Source: an uncultured Dorea sp. (lineage in GTDB: Bacteria; Bacillota; Clostridia; Lachnospirales; Lachnospiraceae). From it: a stretch of 61,013 nucleotides of DNA. The stretch is taken from NCBI GenBank assembly GCA_910578455.1, contig CAJTQA010000015.1, positions 1 through 61,013 on the forward strand. The letters run 5' to 3'. Below are positions 17,339-25,752 of this stretch, piece by piece; position 1 is the first letter of the stretch; every line of letters starts with the position of its first letter. A program made the position numbers and the translations under genes. The notes beneath the pieces were generated by a model. It was given only the letters and a program-made list of their open reading frames with translations. It was not told the origin of the DNA and made no database searches.

Positions 17339-18622
17339 ATGTTTGCAGACAGAGCAAAGATATTTATACGCTCCGGGAAAGGCGGCGACGGGCATGTCAG
17401 CTTCCGGCGGGAGCTTTACGTGCCTAACGGCGGCCCTGACGGCGGTGACGGCGGGCGCGGCGGCGACGTTATCTTTGAGGTGGACAAAGGGCTTAATACG
17501 CTCCAGGATTACCGCCACAAGAGAAAGTTTGCCGCAAAGGACGGCGAGCCGGGAGGAAAGAGGAGATGCCATGGCGCTGATGCTGACGATATCGTATTGA
17601 AAGTACCGGAGGGCACGGTCATCAAGGAGGCGGAATCAGACAAAGTAATTGCGGATATGTCCGGCGAAAACTCCAGGCAGGTCATCTTGAAAGGCGGCAG
17701 GGGAGGCCTTGGGAACCAGCATTTTGCAACTGCCACGATGCAGATTCCAAAATATGCCCAGCCAGGGCAGCCCTCCCAGGAGCTATGGGTAAAATTAGAG
17801 CTGAAAGTGATTGCGGACGTGGGTCTTATCGGATTTCCCAACGTGGGAAAATCCACGTTCCTTTCGCGGGTGACCAATGCACAGCCTAAAATCGCCAACT
17901 ACCATTTTACCACGCTGAACCCTAATTTGGGAGTGGTGGATCTTGGCGATGCCAAAGGATTTGTCATTGCAGACATTCCGGGGCTGATTGAGGGCGCTTC
18001 TGAGGGCGTTGGCCTGGGTCATGAATTTTTGCGCCACATCGAGCGCACAAAGATGATGATCCATGTCGTGGACGCCGCAGGCAGCGAAGGGCGCGACCCG
18101 GTTGAGGACGTATATAAGATCAACCAGGAACTTGAAGCTTACAATCCAGAGATTGCATCCCGCCCTCAGGTGATTGCCGCAAATAAGACGGATCTGATTT
18201 ATGAAGGCGATGAAAACCCGGTTGACAGATTAAAAAAAGAATTTGAGCCTAAGGGAATTAAAGTATTTCCAATTTCAGGCGTGAGCGGACGGGGCATGAA
18301 GGAGCTTCTGTACTATGTGTCCGAACAGCTGTCGAATCTTAACCAGGAACCGGTTACCTTTGAGCAGGAATATTTTCCGGAAGACGAGCTTATCTATATC
18401 GATCTTCCCTTCACAGTGGAGAAGGAGAAAGACGTTTATGTAGTGGAAGGGCCGAAGATTGAAAAGATGCTTGGATATACGAACCTCGATTCCGAAAAAG
18501 GGTTTGCATTTTTCCAGAAATTCCTGAAGGATACCGGAATACTTGACGAGCTTGAGGCCGCCGGGATTCAGGAGGGAGATACCGTGCGGATGTATGGCCT
18601 TCAGTTTGATTACTATAAATAA
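17339..18622 (+). CDS. obgE: GTPase Obg
   Basis: Obg is an essential GTPase of 50S subunit assembly and stress control. The 427-residue protein has the glycine-rich N-terminal Obg fold (GKGGDGHVSFRRE, GGDGGRGGDV), the GTPase domain with G1 GFPNVGKSTF, G3 DIPG and G4 NKTD, and the C-terminal OCT domain of the Gram-positive type (DLPFTVEKEKDVYVVEGPKI). The start has agagagg upstream. It is followed 37 bases later by yhbY. Confidence 0.96.
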   Translation: MFADRAKIFIRSGKGGDGHVSFRRELYVPNGGPDGGDGGRGGDVIFEVDKGLNTLQDYRHKRKFAAKDGEPGGKRRCHGADADDIVLKVPEGTVIKEAESDKVIADMSGENSRQVILKGGRGGLGNQHFATATMQIPKYAQPGQPSQELWVKLELKVIADVGLIGFPNVGKSTFLSRVTNAQPKIANYHFTTLNPNLGVVDLGDAKGFVIADIPGLIEGASEGVGLGHEFLRHIERTKMMIHVVDAAGSEGRDPVEDVYKINQELEAYNPEIASRPQVIAANKTDLIYEGDENPVDRLKKEFEPKGIKVFPISGVSGRGMKELLYYVSEQLSNLNQEPVTFEQEYFPEDELIYIDLPFTVEKEKDVYVVEGPKIEKMLGYTNLDSEKGFAFFQKFLKDTGILDELEAAGIQEGDTVRMYGLQFDYYK

Positions 18623-18659
18623 CTAAATAACTGTGACAAAAAGGAGTTTTGTGAATATT

Positions 18660-18953
18660 ATGACGACAAAACAGAGAGCATATTTGAAAAGCCTTGCCAT
18701 GACGATGGATCCCATCTTCCAGATAGGCAAGAGCAGCATGACGCCGGAATTTACAAAAGCTATTGATGAGGCTTTGGCGGCAAGGGAGCTGATTAAGATC
18801 AGCGTCCTTAAAAACTGCGCGGACGATCCGAGAGAACTGGCAGAGATTCTCGGCGGGCGCACCCGCTCCCAGGTAGTGCAGGTGATTGGAAAAAAGATCG
18901 TTCTTTACCGGGAAGGGAAAGACAAAAACAAAAAAATAGAGCTGCCACAGTAA
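18660..18953 (+). CDS. yhbY: YhbY-family CRM-domain RNA-binding protein
   Basis: This 97-residue protein is a single CRM domain, which binds pre-50S ribosomal particles. MTTKQRAYLKSLAMTMDPIF and the GxxxxT-like segment IGKSSMTPEF are typical. The start is ATG 18660; a GTG at 18651 lies closer to the aaaaaggag site and is a possible alternative that adds three residues. It sits between obgE and nadD, which is common in Firmicutes. Confidence 0.92.
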   Translation: MTTKQRAYLKSLAMTMDPIFQIGKSSMTPEFTKAIDEALAARELIKISVLKNCADDPRELAEILGGRTRSQVVQVIGKKIVLYREGKDKNKKIELPQ

Positions 18954-18968
18954 TGAGGATATCGTAAA

Positions 18969-19634
18969 ATGAAAATAGGTATTATGGGCGGCACTTTTGA
19001 TCCCGTCCACAATGGGCACCTTGAGCTTGCCGAGACGGCTCGCCGTCAGTTTGCGCTGGATGAAATATGGTTTCTTCCAAACGGCAATCCTCCCCACAAG
19101 AAATTAAAGCAAATAGAGTCGGATGTAAAGCAGCGGGTAGAGATGGTGCGGCTGGCCATTGACGGGCATCCCGGTTACCTTCTGGAGCCCTGCGAGGCGG
19201 AGAGGAAAGAAGTATCCTGCTCGTACAAGACTATGGAATACCTGGCCAAAGAGCACCCAGGGCATGAATTTTATTTCATCATCGGGGCAGATTCTTTGTT
19301 TGCTATCGAAAAGTGGGTGCATCCGGAAAAATTATTCCCGCTTTGCACCATACTTGCCGCTTATCGGGATGATTTTGCCGAAACGGAAGCAATGGGGAAC
19401 GGCAAGGCTTGCGACGTGCAGGAATACAGGAAAGAAATATGGGAAGAGATGTCGGTGCAGATTGAGCATCTGAGGGATAAATACGGGGCGCACATAGAGC
19501 TTTTGCGCTCTCGGCCGGTGAAGGTCTCGTCTTCCAGACTGCGCGAGATGGTGCATGGCGGAGAGGAGATACACGGTCTTGTCCCGGAAAGAGTGGAAGA
19601 ATATATTGCGGAGGAAGGCTTGTATGAATCATAA
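18969..19634 (+). CDS. nadD: Nicotinate-nucleotide adenylyltransferase
   Basis: NadD makes deamido-NAD from nicotinate mononucleotide and ATP. The 221-residue protein has the nucleotidyltransferase motif GGTFDPVHNGHLELA near the N-terminus and the C-terminal SSSRLREMV segment. The NPPHKK motif is also present. It overlaps the start of yqeK by 11 bases. Confidence 0.95.
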   Translation: MKIGIMGGTFDPVHNGHLELAETARRQFALDEIWFLPNGNPPHKKLKQIESDVKQRVEMVRLAIDGHPGYLLEPCEAERKEVSCSYKTMEYLAKEHPGHEFYFIIGADSLFAIEKWVHPEKLFPLCTILAAYRDDFAETEAMGNGKACDVQEYRKEIWEEMSVQIEHLRDKYGAHIELLRSRPVKVSSSRLREMVHGGEEIHGLVPERVEEYIAEEGLYES

Positions 19635-20232
19635 GATCAGCAAGATAAACAGGAAACTGGAAAAAGAGCTTGACAAAGAACGGTACGAACACACTCAGGG
19701 CGTAATGTATACCGCTGCCGCGCTTGCCATGTGCCATGGAGAGGACGTTGACAGGGCGTTATTGGCGGGATTGCTGCATGACTGCGCGAAATGCATCCCC
19801 GCGCAGAAAAAGCTGCGTCTGTGCGAGAAATACCATCTGGACATAAGCGCGGTGGAACGGGATAACCCAAGCCTTCTGCACGCAAAGCTGGGAGCATATC
19901 TGGCAGGAAAGAAATATCACATTTCTGATCAGGGAATCCTGTACGCCATCAAAAGCCACACGACAGGACGGCCGGGCATGAGCCTTCTTGAAAAGATCAT
20001 TTATATTGCCGATTATATGGAGCCGGGAAGGGCTGAGCTCCCGAATACGGCAAAAGTCAGGCAGCTTGCGTTCCATGATATTGATGAGTGCCTGTACTGC
20101 ATTTTGGAGGGTTCTCTGGCATATTTGAAGAGCCGCAGCATCCCCATTGATATGATGACTGAGAAAACTTACGATTTCTATAAACAGCAGTTAGGAAAAG
20201 AAAAATATAGTAAAAGTCAGGAGGATATTTAG
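19624..20232 (+). CDS. yqeK: HD-domain diadenosine tetraphosphatase, YqeK family
   Basis: YqeK proteins symmetrically cleave Ap4A. The 202-residue protein contains HD-domain metal ligands: His in YEHTQGV, the HD pair in LLHDCAKCI, His in SHTTGRPGMS and the downstream YIADYMEPGR. The start at 19624 lies inside nadD and has gaggaagg upstream. The rsfS start codon follows its stop immediately. Confidence 0.92.
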   Translation: MNHKISKINRKLEKELDKERYEHTQGVMYTAAALAMCHGEDVDRALLAGLLHDCAKCIPAQKKLRLCEKYHLDISAVERDNPSLLHAKLGAYLAGKKYHISDQGILYAIKSHTTGRPGMSLLEKIIYIADYMEPGRAELPNTAKVRQLAFHDIDECLYCILEGSLAYLKSRSIPIDMMTEKTYDFYKQQLGKEKYSKSQEDI

Positions 20233-20574
20233 ATGAGCCAATCTATGGACATGGTACGTGTAATTTATAATGCCCTTGCAGATAAAAAGGGAGAGGATAT
20301 AAAAGTAATAGACATTTCCGAAATCTCCGTGATGGCAGATTATTTTATAATCGCAAATGGGAACAGTGACAGCCAGGTAAGTGCCCTTGTGGAAAATGTG
20401 GATGAAAAAACCCACGCTGCAGGCTACGGGCTCAAGCAGCAGGAGGGCGCGAGAGGAGGAGCCTGGATCCTTTTGGACTATGGCGACGTGATCGTGCATG
20501 TCTTTGGGCGTGAAAGCCGCTCTTTCTACAATCTGGAGCATGTGTGGAGCGACGGAAAAATCGTGGAGATGTAA
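20233..20574 (+). CDS. rsfS: Ribosomal silencing factor RsfS
   Basis: RsfS binds L14 and blocks joining of ribosomal subunits in starvation. The 113-residue protein has the family pattern: MSQSMDMVRVIYNALADKKG, DISEISVMADYFIIANG and GGAWILLDYGDVIVHVF. It begins directly after the yqeK stop, with aggagga upstream, and ends the operon before a strong terminator. Confidence 0.94.
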   Translation: MSQSMDMVRVIYNALADKKGEDIKVIDISEISVMADYFIIANGNSDSQVSALVENVDEKTHAAGYGLKQQEGARGGAWILLDYGDVIVHVFGRESRSFYNLEHVWSDGKIVEM

Positions 20575-20606
20575 CAGAATAGCATCAATAGTATCAATAG
20601 TAAGGA

Positions 20607-20648
20607 ATCTGCATTGCCCGGCGTGAGTTTCGGGCAATGCAGATTTTT
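20607..20648 (+). terminator. Strong terminator after rsfS
   Basis: A perfect 14-base stem (20607-20620 with 20631-20644) has a ten-base loop and is followed by a short T run. It separates the + strand operon from lexA, which converges from the other side. Confidence 0.8.
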
Positions 20649-20666
20649 CATATGGAAGGCATTCCT

Positions 20667-21281
20667 TTACATAAAGCGGAAAACACCGATTACTTTTCCA
20701 AGAATCATACAGTCTTCTACAATAATCGGATCCATCGTGTCATTTTCGGGCTGAAGGCGGATAATTCCTTCTTCTTTATAAAAAGTCTTGACTGTAGCCC
20801 CGTCCTCTATAAGCGCCACAATAATCTCGCCGTTTCCGGCGGTTTTCTTTTCTTCCACAAGTATATAATCTCCGTCCAGGATACCGGCATTGATCATGCT
20901 TTCGCCCTTGACCCGGAGCATGAATGTCTGTTTATTAGGCATGAACTCCATAGGAATAGGAAAGTAGTTCTCAATATTCTGTTCTGCCAGGAGCGGTTCT
21001 CCGGCAGCAACGCGCCCGATCATAGGAACGTTAACCATCTCGCGGCGTATGATATTAAAGCTGTCATCTAAAATCTCTATCGCGCGGGGCTTTGTCGGGT
21101 CTCTCCTGATATATCCGTTTTTTTCCAGAGTTTCCAGGTGAGAGTGGACAGAAGAGGTGGATTTCAGATGAACTGCCTCGCAGATGTCACGCACAGCGGG
21201 CGGAAATCCTCTCTCCAATATCTGAGATTTAATATAATTCAATATCTCCAACTGCTTTGCGCTGATCTTTCCCTGTGCCAT
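20667..21281 (-). CDS. lexA: SOS repressor LexA
   Basis: LexA represses DNA damage genes and cleaves itself when RecA is active. The 204-residue protein has the winged-helix DNA-binding domain (residues 1-70, AVRDICEAVHLKSTSSVHSH), the Ala93-Gly94 cleavage site (VAAGEP) and the Ser128/Lys165 catalytic pair (GESMI, ATVKTF). The start at 21281 has aaggagga upstream; the frame extends 5' into the promoter region but that part is not LexA. It is divergent from the yneA-like gene, the arrangement known in Bacillus. Confidence 0.95.
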   Translation of the reverse strand: MAQGKISAKQLEILNYIKSQILERGFPPAVRDICEAVHLKSTSSVHSHLETLEKNGYIRRDPTKPRAIEILDDSFNIIRREMVNVPMIGRVAAGEPLLAEQNIENYFPIPMEFMPNKQTFMLRVKGESMINAGILDGDYILVEEKKTAGNGEIIVALIEDGATVKTFYKEEGIIRLQPENDTMDPIIVEDCMILGKVIGVFRFM

Positions 21282-21338
21282 AACATTTTCCTCCTTGCAA
21301 ACCGTAATTAAAATAAGTACAATCCTAAAACTATTACT

Positions 21339-21367
21339 ATAATAACACAAAAAAAGAAAAATGGCAA
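21339..21367 (-). promoter_or_regulatory. lexA promoter
   Basis: On the minus strand TTGCCA (21367-21362) and TATTAT (21344-21339) are separated by 17 bases. The -35 box overlaps the LexA-box-like palindrome at 21365-21378, which fits autorepression. Confidence 0.6.
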
Positions 21368-21378
21368 ACAAATGTTTA
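21365..21378. promoter_or_regulatory. LexA box at the lexA promoter
   Basis: CAAACAAATGTTTA is an inverted repeat (AAAC, four bases, GTTT) of the CGAAC-N4-GTTCG type of Gram-positive LexA. A degenerate neighbour follows at 21378-21391 (ending GTTCG). Confidence 0.55.
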
Positions 21379-21410
21379 GAAAATATGTTCGATAATTTTA
21401 TCAAAACGCA

Positions 21411-21439
21411 TTGACAAACAAAAGTTCGTCATATATAAT
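21411..21439 (+). promoter_or_regulatory. Consensus SigA promoter of the yneA-like gene
   Basis: TTGACA (21411-21416) and TATAAT (21434-21439) are exact consensus hexamers with a 17-base spacer, the strongest promoter in this window. A LexA box fills the spacer and another lies just past the -10 box, so it should be tightly off until DNA damage. Confidence 0.85.
21415..21428. promoter_or_regulatory. LexA box 1 of the yneA-like gene
   Basis: CAAACAAAAGTTCG differs at one position from the CGAAC-N4-GTTCG palindrome. It overlaps the -35 end and the spacer of the consensus promoter. Confidence 0.75.
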
Positions 21440-21444
21440 GAGCG

Positions 21445-21458
21445 CAAACAAAAGTTCG
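21445..21458. promoter_or_regulatory. LexA box 2 of the yneA-like gene
   Basis: This site has the same 14 bases as box 1 and lies exactly 30 bases downstream, at the likely transcription start. The exact spacing of about three helical turns puts both boxes on the same face of the DNA. Confidence 0.75.
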
Positions 21459-21560
21459 AAAAAATGAACTAAAAAGAAATACAAAAAATTGTTTCGCATA
21501 ATTTGAAAAGAGTGGTATTAATCAGAACTACTTATATGTTATTTGGAAAGAGGGATTGGA

Positions 21561-21914
21561 ATGAGGATGAACAGACGGATGAGAAAACGACAATTTTACC
21601 TGGCGAGAAAATATGCGCTGATTTTGCTGGCGGTTATCATTGCGACAGGCGCCGCCGTCAGCCTGAATGGTATTTCGGCAAAGGCCGGGGATCTGCCTGC
21701 GGAGGATGCGTCCTCCTGCGCCTATCTGCAGATAAAATCCTATAAAAGCATGCGGCTGGAACCCGGCGATACATTGTGGGGAATCGCGTTGGAGCACAAA
21801 GGTTCCCGCTATGCCTCTGCTCAGGATTATATAGATGAAGTAATGGAAATCAACGGGCTTACGTCGGACCGTATCCATGCCGACAGATATCTGACGATAC
21901 CATATTATGAGTGA
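21561..21914 (+). CDS. yneA: YneA-like SOS cell-division suppressor with LysM domain
   Basis: The 117-residue protein has a basic N-terminus, one membrane helix (residues about 20-40, ALILLAVIIATGAAVSL) and an outside LysM-like domain (RLEPGDTLWGIALEHKG to the end). This layout and the position divergent from lexA match YneA, which delays division during the SOS response in Bacillus. The start at 21561 has aaagaggga upstream. The promoter carries two LexA boxes. Identity is by layout and context more than by sequence, which varies greatly in this family. Confidence 0.82.
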   Translation: MRMNRRMRKRQFYLARKYALILLAVIIATGAAVSLNGISAKAGDLPAEDASSCAYLQIKSYKSMRLEPGDTLWGIALEHKGSRYASAQDYIDEVMEINGLTSDRIHADRYLTIPYYE

Positions 21915-21922
21915 TTTTCCAG

Positions 21923-21946
21923 TAGTAGTTCTTTTAAGGGCTACTA
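21923..21946. repeat. Dispersed palindromic element, diverged copy 2
   Basis: tagtag (21923-21928) and ctacta (21941-21946) flank a TTCTTTTAAGGG loop. The layout matches the better copies at 15127 and 23170 but the arms are shorter. Confidence 0.45.
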
Positions 21947-22005
21947 ATTATATAAATGCATCTCGGATATATCTATACGTAAAATACCGATTTTTCCAAA
22001 AGATA

Positions 22006-22034
22006 TAGACAAAAGATCCCGCATATGATAAAAT
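22006..22034 (+). promoter_or_regulatory. Likely promoter of the tyrosine recombinase gene
   Basis: TAGACA (22006-22011) and TAAAAT (22029-22034) have a 17-base spacer. The ATG follows about 30 bases later. No LexA box is seen. Confidence 0.45.
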
Positions 22035-22067
22035 ATATCGGAATTATCGTTTTAAGGGGGTTTTAAT

Positions 22068-23129
22068 ATGGCTAAGCCAAGGACGTACCACGAACAGACA
22101 ACCATTGATTATACATTGCGCCTGAGGGATATCTTAAAGACGCTTCCGGCATTTGCACAGGACTTTTTCCGCGCGATCGAACCGACATCGTCTATCCGCA
22201 CAAGGATGAATTACGCATACGACATCCGGGTGTTTTATCACTATCTGATCGAGAACAATCCTGTTTACAGAGATTATGATGTTTCCCAGTTCACTATGAA
22301 GGATTTAGAGCGGCTGGAGCCGGTAGACCTTGAAGAATACATGGAATACTTAAAGATCTATAAGCGTGACGACGACGAGACTATGGTAAATGGCGAGAAA
22401 GGCCTTGCGAGGAAGATGTCTGCGCTCAGAAGCTTTTATGGATATTATTACAAAAGGCAGATGATATCAAAGAATCCCACCCTTCTCGTGGAGATGCCGA
22501 AGATACACGAAAAAGCCATTGTCCGCCTGGATGCCGATGAAGTCGCCATGCTGTTAGACTTTGTTGAATCCGCCGGGAACAAGCTTACCGGACAGGCCCT
22601 TACCTATTATAACAAGACCAAATCAAGGGATCTGGCCATTCTGACACTACTTCTGGGAACCGGAATCCGTGTATCGGAATGTGTCGGCCTGGATCTAAAT
22701 GATGTAGACTTCAAAAACAACGGCATAACCGTGACGCGAAAAGGCGGGAATCAGATGGTTGTCTATTTCGGGGATGAAGTGGCCGGCGCATTGAGGCAGT
22801 ATATTGAAAACGACAGAAAGGCATCCTCTCCTCTTTCCGGCCATGAAAACGCCCTCTTTTTGTCTACCCAGAGACGGCGCATGGGAGTCCAGGCTGTCGA
22901 AAACATGGTAAAGAAATATGCCAGGCAGGTAACGCCGAACAAAAAGATAACTCCCCACAAGCTCCGCAGCACTTACGGCACCACGCTTTACAAGGAGACG
23001 GGCGACATTTATCTTGTGGCCGATGTTTTGGGGCACAAAGATGTCAACACAACAAAAAAGCATTATGCTGCTATCGATGAAGACAGAAGGCGCATGGCCG
23101 CCTCAGCAGTCAAATTGAGGGAAAGTTAA
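22068..23129 (+). CDS. Tyrosine recombinase, XerC/XerD type
   Basis: The 353-residue protein has an N-terminal SAM-like DNA-binding domain (SIRTRMNYAYDIRVFYHYL) and a C-terminal catalytic domain with Arg in GTGIRVSE, Lys in TRKGGN, the HxxR motif in PHKLRSTYG, His in LGHKD and the nucleophile Tyr in KKHYAAI. Xer proteins resolve chromosome dimers at dif. The gene stands alone beside lexA and yneA and is not next to phage genes, so a housekeeping Xer role is more likely than a prophage integrase. It starts with gggggtttta upstream of the ATG. Confidence 0.88.
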   Translation: MAKPRTYHEQTTIDYTLRLRDILKTLPAFAQDFFRAIEPTSSIRTRMNYAYDIRVFYHYLIENNPVYRDYDVSQFTMKDLERLEPVDLEEYMEYLKIYKRDDDETMVNGEKGLARKMSALRSFYGYYYKRQMISKNPTLLVEMPKIHEKAIVRLDADEVAMLLDFVESAGNKLTGQALTYYNKTKSRDLAILTLLLGTGIRVSECVGLDLNDVDFKNNGITVTRKGGNQMVVYFGDEVAGALRQYIENDRKASSPLSGHENALFLSTQRRRMGVQAVENMVKKYARQVTPNKKITPHKLRSTYGTTLYKETGDIYLVADVLGHKDVNTTKKHYAAIDEDRRRMAASAVKLRES

Positions 23130-23169
23130 GAAAATCCCGGCAAATTTGAGGATTAATACTTTCTTTCAA

Positions 23170-23195
23170 ATAGTAGTATTAAAGAGGACTACTAT
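23170..23195. repeat. Dispersed palindromic element, copy 3
   Basis: atagtagt (23170-23177) and actactat (23188-23195) flank a ten-base loop. The 19 bases at 23165-23183 are identical to 15122-15140. It lies between the recombinase stop and the TtcA-like gene. Confidence 0.7.
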
Positions 23196-23234
23196 CTGCA
23201 TGTAAAAGAAACGGCTAAGAAAGGGATATTTTGG

Positions 23235-23969
23235 ATGAATTTACAGAGACTTTTAAGCTATACACGGAAAGCAGTTGATGAATATGAAATGATCGAGGAG
23301 GGAGACCATATTGCAGTGGGAATCTCCGGGGGGAAGGACAGCCTCGCGCTATTGTATGCGCTTCACGGGCTCAGGAGGTTTTACCCGAAAAAGTTTGAGC
23401 TGTGTGCAGTCACGGTAGATCTCGGCTACCGGGAATGTGATTTTACAGCGGTAAAGGAGCTGTGCGGGAAACTTGATGTTCCTTATCATATTGTAAAAAC
23501 TGACATTGCACATATCTTGTTTGAGGAGCGGAAAGAAAAAAATCCCTGCTCTCTCTGTGCAAAGATGCGAAAAGGGGCGCTGAATCAGGCAGTAAAGGAT
23601 ATCGGGTGCAATAAGGTTGCCTACGCCCACCATAAGGACGATATCATTGAGACAATGCTGCTGTCGCTGCTGTTTGAAGGACGCTTTTATTCCTTTTCTC
23701 CAAAGTCATATTTAGACCGCATGGATCTTACTGTCATCCGTCCTATCATGTTTGTGGACGAGTCGGATGTCATCCGGTTTAAAGATTCCTATGGGCTTCC
23801 GGTAGTGACAAGCCGCTGTCCTATTGACGGCTACACAAAAAGGCAGTATTCCAAAGAGCTTGTAATGCAGCTTGACAAAGAGCATCCAGGCGCAAGGCAG
23901 CGCATGTTTACAGCGATTTTAAATGGGGATATAAAAGGATGGCCCAAACGGGTGCCGCATTTCAGATAA
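23235..23969 (+). CDS. TtcA/TtuA-type tRNA thiolation enzyme
   Basis: The 244-residue protein has the PP-loop ATPase motif GISGGKDSLALL (residues about 29-40), cysteines in CSLCAKMRKG and a later one in TSRCPID, as in the iron-sulfur tRNA 2-thiocytidine synthetases. These enzymes adenylate and thiolate a tRNA base. It is shorter than Escherichia coli TtcA (about 311 residues), so the exact target base is unsure. The start has aagaaaggg upstream. It is the last + strand gene of this block and ends at a two-way terminator. Confidence 0.85.
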   Translation: MNLQRLLSYTRKAVDEYEMIEEGDHIAVGISGGKDSLALLYALHGLRRFYPKKFELCAVTVDLGYRECDFTAVKELCGKLDVPYHIVKTDIAHILFEERKEKNPCSLCAKMRKGALNQAVKDIGCNKVAYAHHKDDIIETMLLSLLFEGRFYSFSPKSYLDRMDLTVIRPIMFVDESDVIRFKDSYGLPVVTSRCPIDGYTKRQYSKELVMQLDKEHPGARQRMFTAILNGDIKGWPKRVPHFR

Positions 23970-24006
23970 TACTTTACATAAATAAAAATAATATTTTGCA
24001 TAATAA

Positions 24007-24053
24007 AAAGGCTTTCGTGCCGCACGCATCATTGCCTGCCAGTGAAAGCCTTT
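24007..24053. terminator. Two-way terminator between the TtcA-like and kinase-like genes
   Basis: The arms aaaggctttc (24007-24016) and gaaagccttt (24044-24053) are complementary. On the minus strand the stem is followed by tttttatta, so it ends the kinase-like gene well; on the + strand the T tract is only part of the stem. Confidence 0.7.
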
Positions 24054-24074
24054 CCGGTTATATTTTGCTTTGCG

Positions 24075-24725
24075 CTAGATTTTACGGTCAGTTACGGTTT
24101 CTTTTAAGTGAACCAGATGCTTGATCATCTCGGCTGTTCCCTCGATTCCAAGCATCGAGCTGCTGATGCTTGCGTCATAGCTCTCAGATACTCCCCACTT
24201 TTTATTGCTGTAATAGTTATAGTAGCTGGAACGTTTCTTATCCGTCTTAATGATCATTTCCTTGGCTTTTGCGTCAGTAAGGTCATAAATACGCGCAATA
24301 CGGCGTATCCTGGCACTCATATCCGCGTGCACAAAGACTCTCAATACATTGTCGTACTCCTCCAGGGCATAATCGGCACAGCGTCCTACAAGGATACATG
24401 GCCCTTCATCCGCAATCTTTTTAATTGCGTCAAACTGCGCGAGAAATACTTTATGGTTAATCGGCATGTCGGAATAGCTGCCTGCCGTATATCCCAGCGA
24501 ATAGGTATCCATAACGAGGGAATAGAGGAAACTGTTAGTCGGCTTTTCGTCATGGGTCTCAAACAGCTCCTGGCATATGCCGCTCTCTTTCGCCGCGCGG
24601 TCAAGCATCTCCCGGTCGTACAGCTTAATCCCTAAATCCTTGGCAACTCTCCTGCCAATTTCCCGTCCGGCGCTTCCGAATTCCCGCCCGATCGTAATAA
24701 TCGCTTTTGTCTTTGTCTCTGTCAT
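24075..24725 (-). CDS. Cytidylate kinase-like protein
   Basis: The protein, about 216 residues, carries a P-loop-like segment ITIGREFGSAGREIGRRVAK followed by LGIKLYDREML, the hallmark of the cytidylate kinase-like family common in clostridia. RSSYYNYYSNKKWG is typical of this family's C-terminal half. The ATG at 24725 is preferred because the GTG at 24737 lies on top of the aaaggag site. The true substrate is unknown. It stands alone, with a terminator on one side. Confidence 0.85.
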   Translation of the reverse strand: MTETKTKAIITIGREFGSAGREIGRRVAKDLGIKLYDREMLDRAAKESGICQELFETHDEKPTNSFLYSLVMDTYSLGYTAGSYSDMPINHKVFLAQFDAIKKIADEGPCILVGRCADYALEEYDNVLRVFVHADMSARIRRIARIYDLTDAKAKEMIIKTDKKRSSYYNYYSNKKWGVSESYDASISSSMLGIEGTAEMIKHLVHLKETVTDRKI

Positions 24726-24834
24726 TTTATCAGCCACACTCCTTTTGAAATGCCATAGTATGCAAGTAAGCGTCCAATAGCATGTTTTTATATCATTAAT
24801 ATTATATAATAATCAGAGGAAAATGTACACATTT

Positions 24835-25752
24835 TTATGCCATACTACGTAACTTCTCCAAAAGTCTGGTGAAATATTCCGGCAAAGGGGCGCTAAATTC
24901 CGCATACTCTCCTGTTCTCGGATGTATGAATCCCAGCGTCTTTGCGTGGAGAGTCTGCCCTTGAAGCTCCTGGAACGGACATTTTTTCGGTCCGTAGACT
25001 GAGTCTCCCAGCAGAGGATGGCCGATGCTTGCCATGTGAACCCGTATCTGATGGGTGCGTCCTGTCTCAAGCCTGCACCGGATATGCGCGTACCCTTTGA
25101 ACTGCTCCAGCACCTGGTAATGCGTGACTGCTTCCCTTGCGTTCCTTGCATGCACGCTCATCTTTTTCCTCTCTGTCGGGTGGCGGCCAATCGGGGCATT
25201 TACCGTTCCGGATGTCTCTTTGAACTGCCCGTGGGCCACAGCCTCATACTCTCTGTGTATTGAGTGTTCCTTTAATTGCTTCGAAAGCGACTGGTGGGCG
25301 GCGTCATTCTTACATATCACGAGAGATCCCGTAGTGTCCATGTCGATTCGGTGGACGATGCCCGGACGGGTGGTACCGTTGATGCCGGACAATTCACCCC
25401 GGCAATGATACAGGAGGGCATTTACAAGCGTTCCAGAATAATGGCCTGGCGCAGGGTGCACTACTGTCTGTTTCGGCTTGTTGACAACGATAATATCCTC
25501 GTCCTCATAAAGAATGTCAAGGGAAATATTTTCTGCCGCTATCTCCGGTTCTTCCGGCTTCGGAAGGGAAACTTTAATGCTGTCGCCTAAAACAAGCCTG
25601 TAACTTGGCTTTACAGGCTTGTCATTGACCTTTATATGGTTTTCCTTGATCAGTTTCTGCAGGAAAGAACGGGAATAGCCTTCGGGCATCTCGGACAGAT
25701 ACCGGTCAATCCGCTCTCCCGCATCGCTTTCCACTATGAAAAATTCGTTCAA
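24835..25752 (-). CDS. Pseudouridine synthase, RluA/RluD family
   Basis: The 305-residue protein has an N-terminal S4 domain (ERIDRYLSEMPEGYSRSFLQ) and the catalytic domain with the Asp of VHRIDMDTTGSLVI. These enzymes convert uridines of 23S rRNA, or tRNA in other members, to pseudouridine. It overlaps the end of lspA by 47 bases, so the pair is co-translated. Which uridines it targets cannot be read from the sequence. Confidence 0.92.
   Translation of the reverse strand: MNEFFIVESDAGERIDRYLSEMPEGYSRSFLQKLIKENHIKVNDKPVKPSYRLVLGDSIKVSLPKPEEPEIAAENISLDILYEDEDIIVVNKPKQTVVHPAPGHYSGTLVNALLYHCRGELSGINGTTRPGIVHRIDMDTTGSLVICKNDAAHQSLSKQLKEHSIHREYEAVAHGQFKETSGTVNAPIGRHPTERKKMSVHARNAREAVTHYQVLEQFKGYAHIRCRLETGRTHQIRVHMASIGHPLLGDSVYGPKKCPFQELQGQTLHAKTLGFIHPRTGEYAEFSAPLPEYFTRLLEKLRSMA

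Noticed and set aside
22068..23129. Tyrosine recombinase as an integrase marking a prophage or island end
   Set aside because: No phage, conjugation or attachment-site sequences are visible nearby; the neighbours are housekeeping genes.
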